This document shows positions 9,239 through 19,221 of a DNA stretch of 64,000 bases, in pieces (position 1 is the stretch's first letter; every line of letters starts with the position of its first letter). Source of the DNA: Mucilaginibacter galii (GTDB lineage: Bacteria; Bacteroidota; Bacteroidia; Sphingobacteriales; Sphingobacteriaceae); NCBI RefSeq assembly GCF_014635825.1, contig NZ_BMDO01000006.1:248001-312000 (forward strand), written 5' to 3'. The position numbers were made by a program, and so were the translations under genes. The notes beneath the pieces were generated by a model. It was not told where the DNA came from. It searched no databases and was given only the letters and a program-made list of their open reading frames with translations.

Positions 9239-10423
9239 ATGAAATATAGTTTCTTTATTTTATTGTCTTTCTTAATTCAGTTGGCTTCGGCACAAACCAA
9301 ATTGCCTGTCATAAAAGCCACCTCAAGAAATGTAAACATTAATGATGGCAGGATATTTGAAAAGAACGCATGGGGACTTTCGCCCGAAATTAAACCCGAC
9401 GTTTACACCGCCGACCGAACCCGGAAAACAAAATGGGTAACCTTTTACACCGACATTGATTCTATTAGGGTAAAAGTAAAACCCGGAAGCAAGACTAATT
9501 TTGTTGTACTGCTAAACGGTAAAGATTCATGCTTTACACAAATAGCAAGCGCTATTCCCCCCGAAAGTAAGTCCTCCGGTATCATCACCCATGACACCAT
9601 TCCCTTTACGCTAACGGCTTATAATGCCATTAAATTAATGGGTATTATTAACAATACCGATACGTTGAGCTTTCACTTCGATATAAGTTCGTTTGGCTTT
9701 CACATTACCCGCGATGCATTGCTGGACAGAACCCAACTCGTTGCCAACAAAGCCGATGTTTTGGCCGGTAAAGCCAAGGCTAACTATAATAAGCTGAATA
9801 AAGTAAGCAAGCTGCAATTTGCCAACACCGTTTGGAACAACCCCACCATACTTCCCTCTAACTTAACTGCTCATGAAATGGATGGCCGCATAGGCTGGAC
9901 TGTTTTTGAAGGCAAACAGGTGGAAGTAGACTACGACCGCAGCCTGCTCATTGTTCATTCCAAACCGGTTAAGGTACCCAAAGGCTATGTTAAGGCACCT
10001 ATTGTTTTCATACGTTCGCTGCCTTGCATTAAAGGCACCTTTGATATTCAAAACAAAAAGTACACAGGCTACTTTGCCATGGATACCGGCTCGGAACAAG
10101 CTCTTATTTTAGACAGTACCTGGAGGGCAAGGCAAAACTTCCCCACTAACCTGCCGCTCATTAACTCGTTCACCGTGAGAGATGCCAACGGCAACAAGTA
10201 TGAAACTAAAATGGTAATAGCACCTAAACTTACTTTCAATAACAGCACATTTACCAACATCCCCACACTTTTAACGGGTACTATCACCAATGCTAATTCG
10301 GAGATAAACTTTTTAGGTAATGATTTTTTTAAGCGCTTTAACACCATCCTTGATTTTAAGAATGATGTGATCTATTTAAAGCCGAATAAGCTGAAGAATG
10401 TGAAGTACAGGGTGAATTCTTAA
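9239..10423 (+). CDS. Secreted retropepsin-like aspartyl protease domain protein
   Basis: The N-terminus MKYSFFILLSFLIQLASAQ is a signal peptide. Around residue 280 the sequence FAMDTGSEQALIL contains the DTG(S) catalytic triplet of retropepsin-like aspartyl proteases, and a hydrophobic stretch near the C-terminus (NFLGNDFFKRFNTILDF) resembles the second strand of such folds. The role is not known; similar proteins in Bacteroidota are exported. It stands alone between the GH31 gene and glutamine synthetase. Moderate confidence in the fold, low in activity. Confidence 0.65.
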   Translation: MKYSFFILLSFLIQLASAQTKLPVIKATSRNVNINDGRIFEKNAWGLSPEIKPDVYTADRTRKTKWVTFYTDIDSIRVKVKPGSKTNFVVLLNGKDSCFTQIASAIPPESKSSGIITHDTIPFTLTAYNAIKLMGIINNTDTLSFHFDISSFGFHITRDALLDRTQLVANKADVLAGKAKANYNKLNKVSKLQFANTVWNNPTILPSNLTAHEMDGRIGWTVFEGKQVEVDYDRSLLIVHSKPVKVPKGYVKAPIVFIRSLPCIKGTFDIQNKKYTGYFAMDTGSEQALILDSTWRARQNFPTNLPLINSFTVRDANGNKYETKMVIAPKLTFNNSTFTNIPTLLTGTITNANSEINFLGNDFFKRFNTILDFKNDVIYLKPNKLKNVKYRVNS

Positions 10424-10443
10424 CACTCCCCAATAGCGTTAAT

Positions 10444-10505
10444 GTCAGTCTGAGCTTGGCGAAGACTTATACGCTTTACTAAGTCTTCGACAAGCTCAGA
10501 TTGAC
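10444..10505. repeat. Palindromic repeat C, copy 1
   Basis: Arms GTCAGTCTGAGCTTGGCGAA and its imperfect complement (TTCGACAAGCTCAGATTGAC) enclose a short loop. A second copy with the same arms lies at 62728-62789 between cysD and cysN. It is an intergenic REP-like element. Confidence 0.8.
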
Positions 10506-10538
10506 AGAAGTCTCACTTTATAAATTCGACTACAACAA

Positions 10539-10575
10539 AAAAGTCCCTCTACAATTACAGCAGAGGGACTTTCTT
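10539..10575 (-). terminator. Terminator of glutamine synthetase
   Basis: AAGTCCCTCT / AGAGGGACTT hairpin with an 11-base loop. On the minus strand it is followed by a T-rich run (the A-run at 10535-10541), just after the glnA stop. The plus side also has a T-rich tail. Confidence 0.8.
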
Positions 10576-10592
10576 TATAGGGTTAGCTTATC

Positions 10593-11603
10593 TTATAAAA
10601 CTGCTGATTTTACAGTTTTGATGATACGGGCAGCTACTTTGTAAGGATCGGCAGCCGAGTTAGGGCGACGATCTTCCAGGTAACCGCTCCAGCCTTTTTG
10701 TACAGTGTAAAGCGGGATGCGGATAGATGCACCACGGTCAGATACACCATAGCTGTAATCGTTTATAGAAGCAGTTTCGTGTTTACCGGTTAAACGTAAT
10801 TCGTTATCGGCACCGTAAACTTCAATGTGCTCTTTAACCACGGGGCGGAAAGCTTCTAAGATCTTTTTGTAAGTTTCTTCGCTTGCGGCAGTACGTAAAA
10901 CTGTGTTAGAGAAGTTAGCGTGCATACCCGAACCATTCCAGTCTAAAGTACCTAATGGTTTGCAATGCCAGTTGATTGAGACACCATAAGTTTCGCCTAT
11001 TCTTTCTAATAAGTAACGGGCAACCCAAATTTGGTCACCTGCTTCTTTAGCGCCTTTAGCAAAAATCTGGAATTCCCATTGTCCGGCAGCAACTTCAGCG
11101 TTAATACCTTCTACGTTTAAACCAGCATCTAAACATACATCTAAGTGTTCTTCAACAATGTCGCGGCCAAATGCGTTGTTAGCACCTACCGAGCAGTAGT
11201 AAGGGCCTTGCGGACCTGGGTAACCACCTGCAGGGAAACCTAATGGTTTATTGGTTTCAGGATCCCATAAAAAGTACTCCTGCTCAAAGCCAAACCAAAA
11301 ATCGTTATCGTCATCTTGAATTAACGCACGACCGTTTGATTCATGTGGCTCACCAGCCGAATTCAAAACTTCGCACATTACCAGGTAACCTTCTTTTCTT
11401 TGCGGATCAGGGCAAATAAATACTGGTTTTAAGATACAATCTGAAGAACCACCCGGTGCTTGCTCAGTTGACGAACCGTCGAAGCTCCAGTTTGGACAAT
11501 CTTCCAGTTTACCTGAAAAATCTGCCTCGATTTTAGTTTTACTACGTAGACTTTGGGTTGGTTTGTAACCATCCAACCAGATGTACTCTAATTTTGCTGC
11601 CAT
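10593..11603 (-). CDS. glnA: Glutamine synthetase, type II (eukaryotic-like)
   Basis: ATP-dependent ligation of ammonia to glutamate in the cytoplasm. At 336 aa it is much shorter than the usual GSI (about 470) or GSIII (about 730) and matches GSII. Visible motifs: the beta-grasp region ending NWSFDGSSTEQAPG, the metal/glutamate site FGFEQEYFLW, and the substrate loop NGSGMHANFS. GSII enzymes occur in eukaryotes and scattered bacteria, including Sphingobacteriaceae. The start MAAKLEYIWLDGY is clear. It is monocistronic with its own terminator. No adenylylation site is expected in this class. Confidence 0.92.
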   Translation of the reverse strand: MAAKLEYIWLDGYKPTQSLRSKTKIEADFSGKLEDCPNWSFDGSSTEQAPGGSSDCILKPVFICPDPQRKEGYLVMCEVLNSAGEPHESNGRALIQDDDNDFWFGFEQEYFLWDPETNKPLGFPAGGYPGPQGPYYCSVGANNAFGRDIVEEHLDVCLDAGLNVEGINAEVAAGQWEFQIFAKGAKEAGDQIWVARYLLERIGETYGVSINWHCKPLGTLDWNGSGMHANFSNTVLRTAASEETYKKILEAFRPVVKEHIEVYGADNELRLTGKHETASINDYSYGVSDRGASIRIPLYTVQKGWSGYLEDRRPNSAADPYKVAARIIKTVKSAVL

Positions 11604-12042
11604 TTTTGTAGGTTGTTTATCAATTAAGGGAAAGCTCCCGTTTAAATTTGCTTTTTGTAATATTTAAGGGCTAATATAAAACTTTCCGCATCAAATCTTT
11701 AAAAATCTTACCAAAAGAACAAACTTTATTTTAAAATAACCGTAAATACCTCATTTTAATTTTGAGCATTTTTCAAAATTTCCATCAAAGTAAGTTAGTG
11801 TTAAATAAATAATCTTTTATTGTAAATAAAATTACACCGATAAAGAAACACTTGAGTGTATTTAAAACGACAGCATATATGGTTAACAAGGTCAGCTGAA
11901 GACCGCCACTATTATTGTTGTGCTGTATTTGTCTAACACCTGGCAACGCAGGTCTACTCCAAATTCTCTGTAAAACGTTTAGTTGATGTAAGAGATGCAA
12001 CTATAATACTTTTGATATATTGCACGTTAATTGACCCTCATT
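11604..12042. other. 439-base AT-rich divergent intergenic region
   Basis: This is the upstream region of glnA (minus) and of the 12043 gene (plus). I see one reasonable plus-strand promoter near its right end (listed separately). A 71-codon minus-strand frame at 11785-12000 has no recognisable features and is not called. Nothing else is evident. Confidence 0.5.
11983..12014 (+). promoter_or_regulatory. Candidate Bacteroidota promoter
   Basis: TACTTTTG at 12007-12014 fits the TAnnTTTG -7 element. TTG at 11983-11985 lies 21 bases upstream as the -33 element. The ATG at 12043 is 28 bases downstream of the -7 box. Confidence 0.5.
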
Positions 12043-12555
12043 ATGCCAACTGAAAGCTTCTACAAGTTTAAAGATTATGACCTTTGGTTAAGGGATGGAT
12101 TTTTAATGCCTTTTGAACTCCTACTGTTCGAAGACCTTCAAGCAAAGTATGGTGAAACAGATCAAGAAATAAATGAATTTAAGGACTTAATCGTAGAGAA
12201 CTCTTTGCTTAGATTCATAACAGGAGATATGCTATGCATAAACTTTGATAAAGCGCTAATCTCCGGAAATACTTTGCAGAGATTGATAAAATCTACAGAA
12301 AGTATTATTGAAAAAATTGTAAATGATAAAAATTCACTAACTGCTGTACGCATCAATGAACTTCTTACTAAAGCCAAAAATTATTCAATAGAAAAAGGCA
12401 AAAGTAAAATAGAAGATTATCCTGATATTTTGGATGCAGGGTATGAGGATGAATTGCCAATTAAAAATTACTTACATGCATTTTATCTTATTAAGCTGCT
12501 CCTAAAAGGAGAAATTAAAGATTCAGATAGAAATTTTTTGTTAGTAGGTGATTGA
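12043..12555 (+). CDS. Hypothetical AT-rich protein (170 aa)
   Basis: No family recognised. The protein is soluble, acidic and mostly helical by composition (LRFITGDMLCINFDKALISG, then KIVNDKNSL). The ATG at 12043 is preferred over the TTG at 12031 because it is a standard start placed well behind a consensus -7 box. The codons are visibly more AT-rich than the flanking glnA and dnaK genes, which suggests recent acquisition. It has no linked partner gene and is convergent with dnaK. Confidence 0.6.
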   Translation: MPTESFYKFKDYDLWLRDGFLMPFELLLFEDLQAKYGETDQEINEFKDLIVENSLLRFITGDMLCINFDKALISGNTLQRLIKSTESIIEKIVNDKNSLTAVRINELLTKAKNYSIEKGKSKIEDYPDILDAGYEDELPIKNYLHAFYLIKLLLKGEIKDSDRNFLLVGD

Positions 12556-12650
12556 CTAAATCAATATCTCATATTTGCAAATACGACTTGGCTTACCGGT
12601 GTTGCCATTATGCCATTCCTATTGATGCTTGACTAACTAATAAGTTACTT

Positions 12651-12699
12651 ATAATATAAAAGCCCCTGACATTACTGCCAAGAGCTTTTATATTATATT
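12651..12699 (-). terminator. Terminator between dnaK and the 12043 gene
   Basis: ATAATATAAAAGC pairs with GCTTTTATATTAT around an imperfectly paired CCCTGACATTACTGCCAAGA loop, just downstream of the dnaK stop. The outer A/T arms make it usable from both sides. Confidence 0.65.
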
Positions 12700-12712
12700 T
12701 GAAAAGCTTAGC

Positions 12713-14614
12713 TTACTTCACTTCTTCAAAATCAACATCGGTAACAGTATCGCCACCTTGTTGTGCATTAGCACCGGCATCAGGACCTGGTTGTGCTCCT
12801 GGTTGGCCGTCGGCAGATGCTTTGTACATATCTTCTGAAGCTGCAGCCCAGGCAGTATTTAACTCTTCTTGTGCAGAGTCAATGCTGGCAATATCTTTAG
12901 AAGCATAAGCAGCTTTCAATTTCTCTAAAGCCGATTCGATAGGTGCTTTTTTATCAGCAGGTACCTTATCTCCGTACTCTTTCAATTGTTTTTCAGTTGA
13001 GAAGATCAGGGCATCAGCACCGTTCAATTTTTCAATTTCTTCTTTTGCTTTTTGGTCAGCATCAGCATTAGCTTCTGCTTCTTCTTTCATCCTTTTGATC
13101 TCAGCATCAGTTAAACCTGAAGAAGCTTCGATACGGATCTTTTGCTCTTTACCCGTTGCTTTATCTTTGGCAGATACGTGTAGGATACCGTTGGCATCAA
13201 TATCAAAGGTAACTTCTACCTGTGGTACACCACGTGGCGCAGGTGGAATGCTATCTAAGTGGAAACGACCCAAAGTACGGTTTTGAGCAGCCATAGGGCG
13301 CTCACCTTGCAAAATGTGGATCTCTACCGATGGCTGGTTATCAGATGCGGTTGAGAAAGTTTCCGATTTTTTACTTGGAATGGTTGTGTTAGATTCGATC
13401 AAGCGAGTCATTACACCACCCATAGTTTCGATACCTAATGAAAGTGGAGTAACGTCTAACAACAATACATCTTTCACCGAACCATCTAACACACCACCTT
13501 GAATGGCAGCACCAATAGCAACTACTTCATCAGGGTTAACACCTTTTGAAGGCGCTTTACCAAAGAATTTTTCAACAGCTTCCTGTATTGCAGGGATACG
13601 GGTTGAACCACCTACCAGGATAACTTCGTCGATATCTGAAGTGCTGTAACCTGCATTTTTCAAGGCAGTACGGCAAGGCTCAATAGTACGTTTGATTAAG
13701 CTATCGGCCAGTTGCTCAAATTTAGCACGGGTTAATTGCTTAACCAAGTGTTTAGGCATACCGTCAACAGCGGTAATGTATGGCAAGTTAATTTCGGTAG
13801 TTGCAGAGCTCGATAACTCAATTTTAGCTTTTTCAGCAGCTTCTTTTAAGCGTTGTAAAGCCATTGGGTCGCGGCGCAGGTCAAAACCTTCATCACTCTT
13901 GAACTCATCTGCCATCCAGTCAATAATAACCTGGTCAAAATCATCACCACCTAAGTGAGTATCACCATCGGTAGATTTTACTTCGAACACGCCATCACCT
14001 AGATCAAGGATTGACACGTCATGAGTACCACCACCGCAGTCAAACACGGCAATTTTCATATCCTTGTGTGCTTTGTCCAAGCCGTAAGCAAGGGCAGCAG
14101 CAGTAGGCTCGTTTATGATACGGCGTACTTTTAAACCGGCAATTTCACCAGCTTCTTTAGTAGCCTGACGCTGAGCATCGTTAAAGTAAGCTGGAACGGT
14201 AATAACCGCCTCGGTTACTTCGGCACCTAAAAAGTCTTCGGCAGTTTTCTTCATTTTCTGAAGAATCATGGCAGAGATCTCTTGAGGAGTATATTTGCGG
14301 TCGTCTATTTCAACGCGCGGAGTATTATTATCACCTTTCACTACTGAGTAAGGCACACGCTCAGCTTCTTTAGTAACCTCGTTAAACTGGTTACCCATAA
14401 AGCGCTTAACAGAGTAAACGGTTTTTGTAGGGTTAGTGATTGATTGACGCTTAGCAGGGTCGCCCACTTTGCGTTCGCCATTATCAACAAAAGCTACTAC
14501 AGATGGTGTAGTGCGTTTTCCTTCGCTGTTGGCAATAACTACCGGCTCGTTACCTTCCATTACTGCTACGCAGGAGTTTGTTGTTCCTAAGTCGATTCCA
14601 ATGATTTTAGACAT
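12713..14614 (-). CDS. dnaK: Chaperone DnaK (Hsp70)
   Basis: ATP-driven chaperone working with DnaJ and GrpE on unfolded proteins. The N-terminal ATPase domain (to about residue 385) begins [20 protein letters not shown], with [16 protein letters not shown] and the connector-side VGGSTRIP. The substrate-binding domain carries [16 protein letters not shown], and the helical lid ends in a Gln/Gly/Ala-rich linker and DFEEVK. The start is set at 14614 because the family begins [10 protein letters not shown]; an in-frame ATG at 14653 would add 13 unconserved residues. 633 aa is normal. Neither dnaJ nor grpE is adjacent. Confidence 0.97.
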   Translation of the reverse strand: MSKIIGIDLGTTNSCVAVMEGNEPVVIANSEGKRTTPSVVAFVDNGERKVGDPAKRQSITNPTKTVYSVKRFMGNQFNEVTKEAERVPYSVVKGDNNTPRVEIDDRKYTPQEISAMILQKMKKTAEDFLGAEVTEAVITVPAYFNDAQRQATKEAGEIAGLKVRRIINEPTAAALAYGLDKAHKDMKIAVFDCGGGTHDVSILDLGDGVFEVKSTDGDTHLGGDDFDQVIIDWMADEFKSDEGFDLRRDPMALQRLKEAAEKAKIELSSSATTEINLPYITAVDGMPKHLVKQLTRAKFEQLADSLIKRTIEPCRTALKNAGYSTSDIDEVILVGGSTRIPAIQEAVEKFFGKAPSKGVNPDEVVAIGAAIQGGVLDGSVKDVLLLDVTPLSLGIETMGGVMTRLIESNTTIPSKKSETFSTASDNQPSVEIHILQGERPMAAQNRTLGRFHLDSIPPAPRGVPQVEVTFDIDANGILHVSAKDKATGKEQKIRIEASSGLTDAEIKRMKEEAEANADADQKAKEEIEKLNGADALIFSTEKQLKEYGDKVPADKKAPIESALEKLKAAYASKDIASIDSAQEELNTAWAAASEDMYKASADGQPGAQPGPDAGANAQQGGDTVTDVDFEEVK

Positions 14615-14673
14615 ATGATTGATTTTTCCTTTTTTATTAATTTGAATTAACAATCACTATTTATCAAGGGTTG

Positions 14674-14692
14674 TGCCAACGTTATGTTGGCA
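14674..14692. promoter_or_regulatory. Perfect palindrome upstream of dnaK
   Basis: TGCCAAC-GTTAT-GTTGGCA, a 7-bp perfect inverted repeat about 60 bases before the dnaK start. GTTGGCAG occurs again at 14761-14768. It is not the CIRCE element. It could be an operator or a 5'UTR hairpin. Confidence 0.35.
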
Positions 14693-14894
14693 GTAAATAT
14701 TGTGAAAGATTAAGTTCGCAACAATATTTAGTCAGGACAAAATACGGCCATGGTGACAGGTTGGCAGAAACAAGCGCCTGTCTTTTGATGATTGACACCT
14801 TGTTGTGTTATGACGTATATAAAGTTGATAAGGCTATTTATTAACTTATTAAAAGACGGACTATCTTCTTACGGCTTATGCTTAACTTACCTCC

Positions 14895-15422
14895 ATGTTT
14901 TATATTGACTCGGACCGGTTGAAATTAATACCATTGCAGCACGACCAGTTATTGTTACTAAAACGTAGCAGATATGAACTGGAGCAACAAATGGGGCTTA
15001 ATCCCTCGGCGATGGTTATAGATGCCTATTATCAAACGGAGAGTGAAGAGGCGTTGTGTAACTTCTGGATTCCTTATACTAAGGATTATCCAGACTTATA
15101 TCATTGGTATACCAACTGGCAAATTATCCTTAAAGACATTAACACCGCTATAGGCGGCATTAGTTTAGGTGGCTACCCTAATGATTATGGCGAAACTACT
15201 ATAGGTTACCTTATAGACGAAAAACAACAGGGCAACGGTTACGCTACCGAGGCACTGATCAGATTAACTCAATGGGCATTTCAATTCAGCATTTTGAAGT
15301 CCATTCAAGCCGATACACTTACTACAAACTTTGCATCCCAACAGGTTTTACAAAAGGCAGGTTTTAAGTATACGCATTCGGTAAAAACTACAGTATACTA
15401 CCGGCTACCAAAGCGTTTATAA
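14895..15422 (+). CDS. GNAT family N-acetyltransferase (RimJ/RimL-like)
   Basis: Acetyl-CoA-dependent acetyltransferase of the GNAT fold. The acetyl-CoA pyrophosphate loop is seen as QQGNGYATEAL after strand TTIGYLIDEK, and the C-terminal part has the typical NFASQQVLQKAGFKY (asparagine then QxVLxKxGF) of the RimJ/RimL/alanine-acetylating subgroup. The substrate is unknown; this subgroup includes ribosomal-protein and antibiotic acetylating enzymes. 175 aa is a normal length. It lies 46 bases upstream of the Crp-like gene on the same strand. Confidence 0.85.
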   Translation: MFYIDSDRLKLIPLQHDQLLLLKRSRYELEQQMGLNPSAMVIDAYYQTESEEALCNFWIPYTKDYPDLYHWYTNWQIILKDINTAIGGISLGGYPNDYGETTIGYLIDEKQQGNGYATEALIRLTQWAFQFSILKSIQADTLTTNFASQQVLQKAGFKYTHSVKTTVYYRLPKRL

Positions 15423-15468
15423 ATGTGGGTATAAAGTTTTTCGTGAGGAATAGTATCTTGCAGTTGTT

Positions 15469-16041
15469 ATGCTTGAACCGCTAATTACACACATTCAAAA
15501 GTTTGTACCGCTTACGTTAGATGAGCAAGGGGTGTTACAGCAATATTTTGATTATAAAGAAATCGATAAAAAGCATTACCTGTTAAACGAAGGCGACACA
15601 TGCAAGGCGCAATACTTTGTAATTGAAGGTTGCTTACGCATGTATTTCATTAAAGAAAACGGTGTGGAACAGATTGTACAGTTTGGTATTGACAATTGGT
15701 GGCTGAGCGATTATAGCAGTTTAACCCTCCACACACCCTCGCAGTTTTACATACAAGCCGTACAGCAAAGCAAGATCCTTGTATTAACGCAAGATAAGCA
15801 GGAGGAGTTGCTGGATAAACTTCCGCAGATAGAACGTTATTTCAGAAAGGTTTACCAGCGGGCTTACGCTGCGGCACAAATGCGCATTACATTTTTCACC
15901 GACCTATCGGGAGAAGAAAAGTATCATCACTTTGCCAGCCGTTTCCCCGATTTTGTGCAGCGTGTGCCTCAATATATGCTGGCTTCCTATCTGGGTTTTA
16001 CACCAGAGTTTTTAAGTAAAGTACGGGGCAAGAAACACTGA
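15469..16041 (+). CDS. Crp/Fnr family transcriptional regulator
   Basis: N-terminal cyclic-nucleotide-binding-like beta-barrel (residues about 20-120, with LLNEGDTCKAQYFVIEGCLR) and a C-terminal winged-helix segment (MLASYLGFTPEFLSKVRGKK). The effector is unknown: the arginine/serine pair that binds cAMP in Crp is not obvious, and no Fnr cysteines are present. Bacteroidota have many such short regulators next to the gene they control. The following AhpD-like gene, 97 bases downstream, is the likely target. Confidence 0.85.
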   Translation: MLEPLITHIQKFVPLTLDEQGVLQQYFDYKEIDKKHYLLNEGDTCKAQYFVIEGCLRMYFIKENGVEQIVQFGIDNWWLSDYSSLTLHTPSQFYIQAVQQSKILVLTQDKQEELLDKLPQIERYFRKVYQRAYAAAQMRITFFTDLSGEEKYHHFASRFPDFVQRVPQYMLASYLGFTPEFLSKVRGKKH

Positions 16042-16138
16042 TCTCGTTTCTTAATTATGATTAAGATTTTGACGTAGCAGCTTGTGCACCTTTGTAGTGC
16101 CGGCAAGCTTAACATTTAAAATATAAAAAATTAAAATC

Positions 16139-16582
16139 ATGGAAACCAGAATCAACATCAACGAAATAGACCAGGCCGCTTACAAGGCTATGTATGCCTT
16201 GGAAGGATACATACAAAAAAGCGGCTTAGACAAAAACTTATACGAACTTATTAAAATACGTGCTTCGCAAATAAATGGCTGTGCCTATTGCCTTAACATG
16301 CACACTAGAGATGCCCGTAAGTTAGGCGAAACCGAGCAACGCATTTACGTACTTCCAGCTTGGCGCGAAACCAACTTTTTCACCGAAGAAGAGCAAGCGG
16401 CATTGGCTTTAACCGAAGAAGTAACCAATATACAGACGCATGTATCTACGGCAACCTATCAAAATGCCATCAAAGTTTTAGGAGATCAGAGGACCGCACA
16501 GGTAATCATGGCCGCTGTGACTATTAACGCCTGGAATAGGATTGCTATAAGTACGCATTTAATGCCGGAGTTGGAGAAATAG
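16139..16582 (+). CDS. Carboxymuconolactone decarboxylase/AhpD-like protein
   Basis: All-helical protein of the AhpD-like superfamily. The redox motif is visible as GCAYCLNMHTRDAR (CxxC followed by H three residues on), as in alkylhydroperoxidase AhpD, which reduces peroxides using the two cysteines. 147 aa is typical. It is likely induced through the neighbouring Crp-family regulator; such regulator/CMD pairs are common in Bacteroidota. The physiological substrate is unknown. Confidence 0.85.
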   Translation: METRININEIDQAAYKAMYALEGYIQKSGLDKNLYELIKIRASQINGCAYCLNMHTRDARKLGETEQRIYVLPAWRETNFFTEEEQAALALTEEVTNIQTHVSTATYQNAIKVLGDQRTAQVIMAAVTINAWNRIAISTHLMPELEK

Positions 16583-16660
16583 AAACTCTATAACTTAGAA
16601 TTAACATATTGAGAGTATTACTATTCTCTTTCCCTTGAACAAAGGTTAAATTAAAGAATA

Positions 16661-16700
16661 AACAAAAACGGCCTGCTCAAATGAGCAGGCCGTTTTTGTT
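16661..16700. terminator. Bidirectional terminator after the CMD gene and rplQ
   Basis: AACAAAAACGGCCTGCTCA pairs perfectly with TGAGCAGGCCGTTTTTGTT around a two-base loop. A-tract and T-tract flank the G/C core, so it ends both the plus-strand CMD gene and the long minus-strand ribosomal operon. Confidence 0.92.
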
Positions 16701-16718
16701 ATTGAAGTAAGTCGAGAA

Positions 16719-17303
16719 TTACTCGCCTTTTTCTGCGTTGTCTTCGTTTTTAGCAGGAGCTTCCGGAGCTTCTTCTACAGCTGGTGTAGCAGTAGCTTCT
16801 GGCTCGGCTACAACAGCATCATCAGCTGGAGTAACTTCGGCAGCAGCAGCAGGTGCAGCACCTTCAGTTTTAGCAGCGCCTTTACCACCACGACGTGAAC
16901 GACGGGTTGTAGTAGCAGCAGCAATTTCTTTACCACCGTAAACAGTATTATAATCAACCAACTCAATGATCGCCATTTCGGCGTTATCACCTAAACGGTT
17001 TTCTAACTTGATGATACGAGTATAACCACCCGGACGGGTAGCCACTTTCTCAGCAATTTCGCGGAACAGGATAGTAACCGCTTCTTTGTTTTGCAGGTAG
17101 CTAAATACAGTACGACGTGAGTGCGTAGTATCGCTTTTTGATTTGGTTACCAAAGGCTCAAAATACACACGAAGTGCTTTTGCTTTTGCTAATGTAGTTT
17201 GAATGCGCTTGTGCAGGATAAGCGATGAAGCCATATTTCCCAACATTGCCACGCGGTGGCTTTTGGTACGGCCTAAGTGATTGTGTTTTTTTCCGTGTCT
17301 CAT
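16719..17303 (-). CDS. rplQ: Ribosomal protein L17 with long C-terminal tail
   Basis: Large-subunit protein. The core (residues 1-120) starts [20 protein letters not shown] and ends [10 protein letters not shown] tail of about 70 residues follows: first basic ([15 protein letters not shown]), then rich in Ala, Glu and Pro. E. coli L17 is 127 aa; longer tails are usual in Bacteroidota. Last gene of the ribosomal superoperon, 152 bases after rpoA. Confidence 0.96.
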   Translation of the reverse strand: MRHGKKHNHLGRTKSHRVAMLGNMASSLILHKRIQTTLAKAKALRVYFEPLVTKSKSDTTHSRRTVFSYLQNKEAVTILFREIAEKVATRPGGYTRIIKLENRLGDNAEMAIIELVDYNTVYGGKEIAAATTTRRSRRGGKGAAKTEGAAPAAAAEVTPADDAVVAEPEATATPAVEEAPEAPAKNEDNAEKGE

Positions 17304-17407
17304 TTGTTTGTTTGTTTCGCACGTGCATACCGTTGGGCGGCTGTTGAAGTCAAGCCCGCGGAATTATGCCCTCGCTTATTATAATATAATGAAGGCTTGA
17401 GATGCAT

Positions 17408-17431
17408 TGCTAAAGTGGAAGCTTAGCAAAT
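17408..17431. repeat. Hairpin between rpoA and rplQ
   Basis: TTGCTAA ... TTAGCAA inverted repeat in the 152-base gap between two operon genes. It may be an mRNA processing or attenuating hairpin; there is no T-tract. Confidence 0.4.
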
Positions 17432-17455
17432 TCTCCCAAACCTATTATCAGAGGA

Positions 17456-18448
17456 TTACTCCTCGTCTAATTTGTATTTAGACAGGTTCATACCAAAAGA
17501 TAATCCTTTTGATTTAACCAGGTCCTGAATTTCGGTTAAAGATTTTTTACCGAAGTTTCTGAACTTTAACATATCGGCTACATCGTAAGATACCAAGTCA
17601 GCAAGGCTGCGGATATCTGCTGCTTTTAAGCAGTTTAATGCACGTACTGAAAGGTCAAGGTCTACCAATTCAGTTTTCAGGATCTTACGCATGTGTAAAA
17701 TTTCCTCGTCAACTTCTTTGGTTTCTTCTTTAGCCTGAGCTTCTAACATCATGTTCTCATCAGAGAATAACATGAAGTGTTGGATCAGGATCTTGGCAGC
17801 TTCTTTAAGCGCGTCTTCAGGATGAATAGAACCGTCAGTAGCAATATCCAAAACTAATTTCTCATAGTCAGTCTTTTGCTCAACACGATAGTTCTCGATA
17901 GTATATTTTACGTTTTTAATTGGCGTATAGATCGAGTCTATAGCAATCACACCGATGTTAGCATCAGGGTTTTTATTTTCTTCGCTTGGAACATAACCAC
18001 GGCCTTTACCAACGGTTAATTCCACCTCTAACGTAACGGCATTGTCCATGTTGCAAATAAGCAACTCAGGGTTTAATACCGAAAAGTTGTTAGAGAATTG
18101 CGTAATATCTCCAGCTTTGAAGCTATCCTGTCCATTGATGATGACAAAGATCTTTTCTGAATCACCAGAATCACCAGTTTTTTTGAACCTTACTTGTTTC
18201 AGGTTAAGGATGATTTCGGTAACGTCTTCAACAACACCTTTAATGGTTGAAAACTCATGCGTTACACCTGAAAAACGTACCGATGTAATAGCATAACCTT
18301 CTAATGATGAAAGTAAGATACGACGTAAAGCATTACCAATGGTTATACCGAAGCCTGGTTCTAACGGACGAAATTCAAACGTGCCTTCAAAGTCGGTTGA
18401 CTTCTGCATGATAACCTTATCGGGTTTTTGAAATGCTAAAATTGCCAT
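17456..18448 (-). CDS. rpoA: RNA polymerase alpha subunit
   Basis: Assembly platform of RNA polymerase. The N-terminal dimerisation domain starts with FQKPDKVIM and contains [20 protein letters not shown]. The C-terminal domain (from about residue 255) contains [16 protein letters not shown] and [15 protein letters not shown], the helix-hairpin-helix that contacts promoter DNA and activators. 330 aa is the standard length. Lies between rpsD and rplQ as in most bacteria. Confidence 0.97.
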   Translation of the reverse strand: MAILAFQKPDKVIMQKSTDFEGTFEFRPLEPGFGITIGNALRRILLSSLEGYAITSVRFSGVTHEFSTIKGVVEDVTEIILNLKQVRFKKTGDSGDSEKIFVIINGQDSFKAGDITQFSNNFSVLNPELLICNMDNAVTLEVELTVGKGRGYVPSEENKNPDANIGVIAIDSIYTPIKNVKYTIENYRVEQKTDYEKLVLDIATDGSIHPEDALKEAAKILIQHFMLFSDENMMLEAQAKEETKEVDEEILHMRKILKTELVDLDLSVRALNCLKAADIRSLADLVSYDVADMLKFRNFGKKSLTEIQDLVKSKGLSFGMNLSKYKLDEE

Positions 18449-18545
18449 TTATATGCTTTGTTTATTGTTTACTGATGGGGGTAATATGAAACCACGAAAA
18501 TGACTGACAGAATATGCCAATCATTTCGCAGTTCGATATCGTTAA

Positions 18546-19154
18546 TTATTTTGAATATAACTCGACGATTAAGTTTTCCTTAATATTCTCAGGGATCTCA
18601 TCGCGGTTAGGGTAGTTTAACAGTTTACCGCTCATGTTAGCAGCATCCCACTCAAACCAGCTATATTTATTAACTCTTTGGCCAGATACTGAAGTAGTAA
18701 TGGCTTCCAGTGATTTTGATTTTTCGCGTACTGCAACTACATCACCTGCACGTAAAGTGTATGATGATATGTTTACCACCTCACCATTAACAGTGATGTG
18801 TTTGTGACCTACCAACTGGCGGGCAGCAGAACGGGTTGGAGCAATACCTAAACGGTATACGGCGTTATCTAAACGAGCCTCTAATAATTGAAGCAAGTTA
18901 GTACCGGTAATACCTTCACGGGCAGAAGCACGGTGAAACAGGTTTTCGAAGTAACGCTCTAATACACCGTAAGTGTATTTCACTTTTTGTTTCTCCATCA
19001 GCTGTACTGCGTACTCTGATTGTTTACCTCTGCGTTTTGACACGCCGTGCATGCCAGGAGGGTAATTTTTTCTTTCTAACACTTTATCAGGACCGAAGAT
19101 CGGCTCTCTGAATTTACGTGCAATTTTGGACTTGGGTCCGGTATATCTTGCCAT
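18546..19154 (-). CDS. rpsD: Ribosomal protein S4
   Basis: Primary 16S rRNA binder and, in many bacteria, translational repressor of the alpha operon. Begins [20 protein letters not shown]; the S4 RNA-binding domain is [20 protein letters not shown] followed by the HITVNG turn. The N-terminal segment has no zinc cysteines. 202 aa is normal for Bacteroidota. Confidence 0.97.
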   Translation of the reverse strand: MARYTGPKSKIARKFREPIFGPDKVLERKNYPPGMHGVSKRRGKQSEYAVQLMEKQKVKYTYGVLERYFENLFHRASAREGITGTNLLQLLEARLDNAVYRLGIAPTRSAARQLVGHKHITVNGEVVNISSYTLRAGDVVAVREKSKSLEAITTSVSGQRVNKYSWFEWDAANMSGKLLNYPNRDEIPENIKENLIVELYSK

Positions 19155-19221
19155 TTTGTTGTGTTTTTAAAGTATCATGCAGCCTGTAGCTACAGAATCT
19201 TAGCTTTAAAAAATTAATTAA

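Noticed and set aside
11785..12000. 71-codon minus-strand frame upstream of glnA
   Set aside because: AT-rich intergenic DNA, no recognisable domain, weak start, and it overlaps the promoter region of the 12043 gene.
14615..14653. N-terminal extension of dnaK
   Set aside because: The 13 added residues are basic and unconserved; all Hsp70 proteins start at [14 protein letters not shown] sequence.
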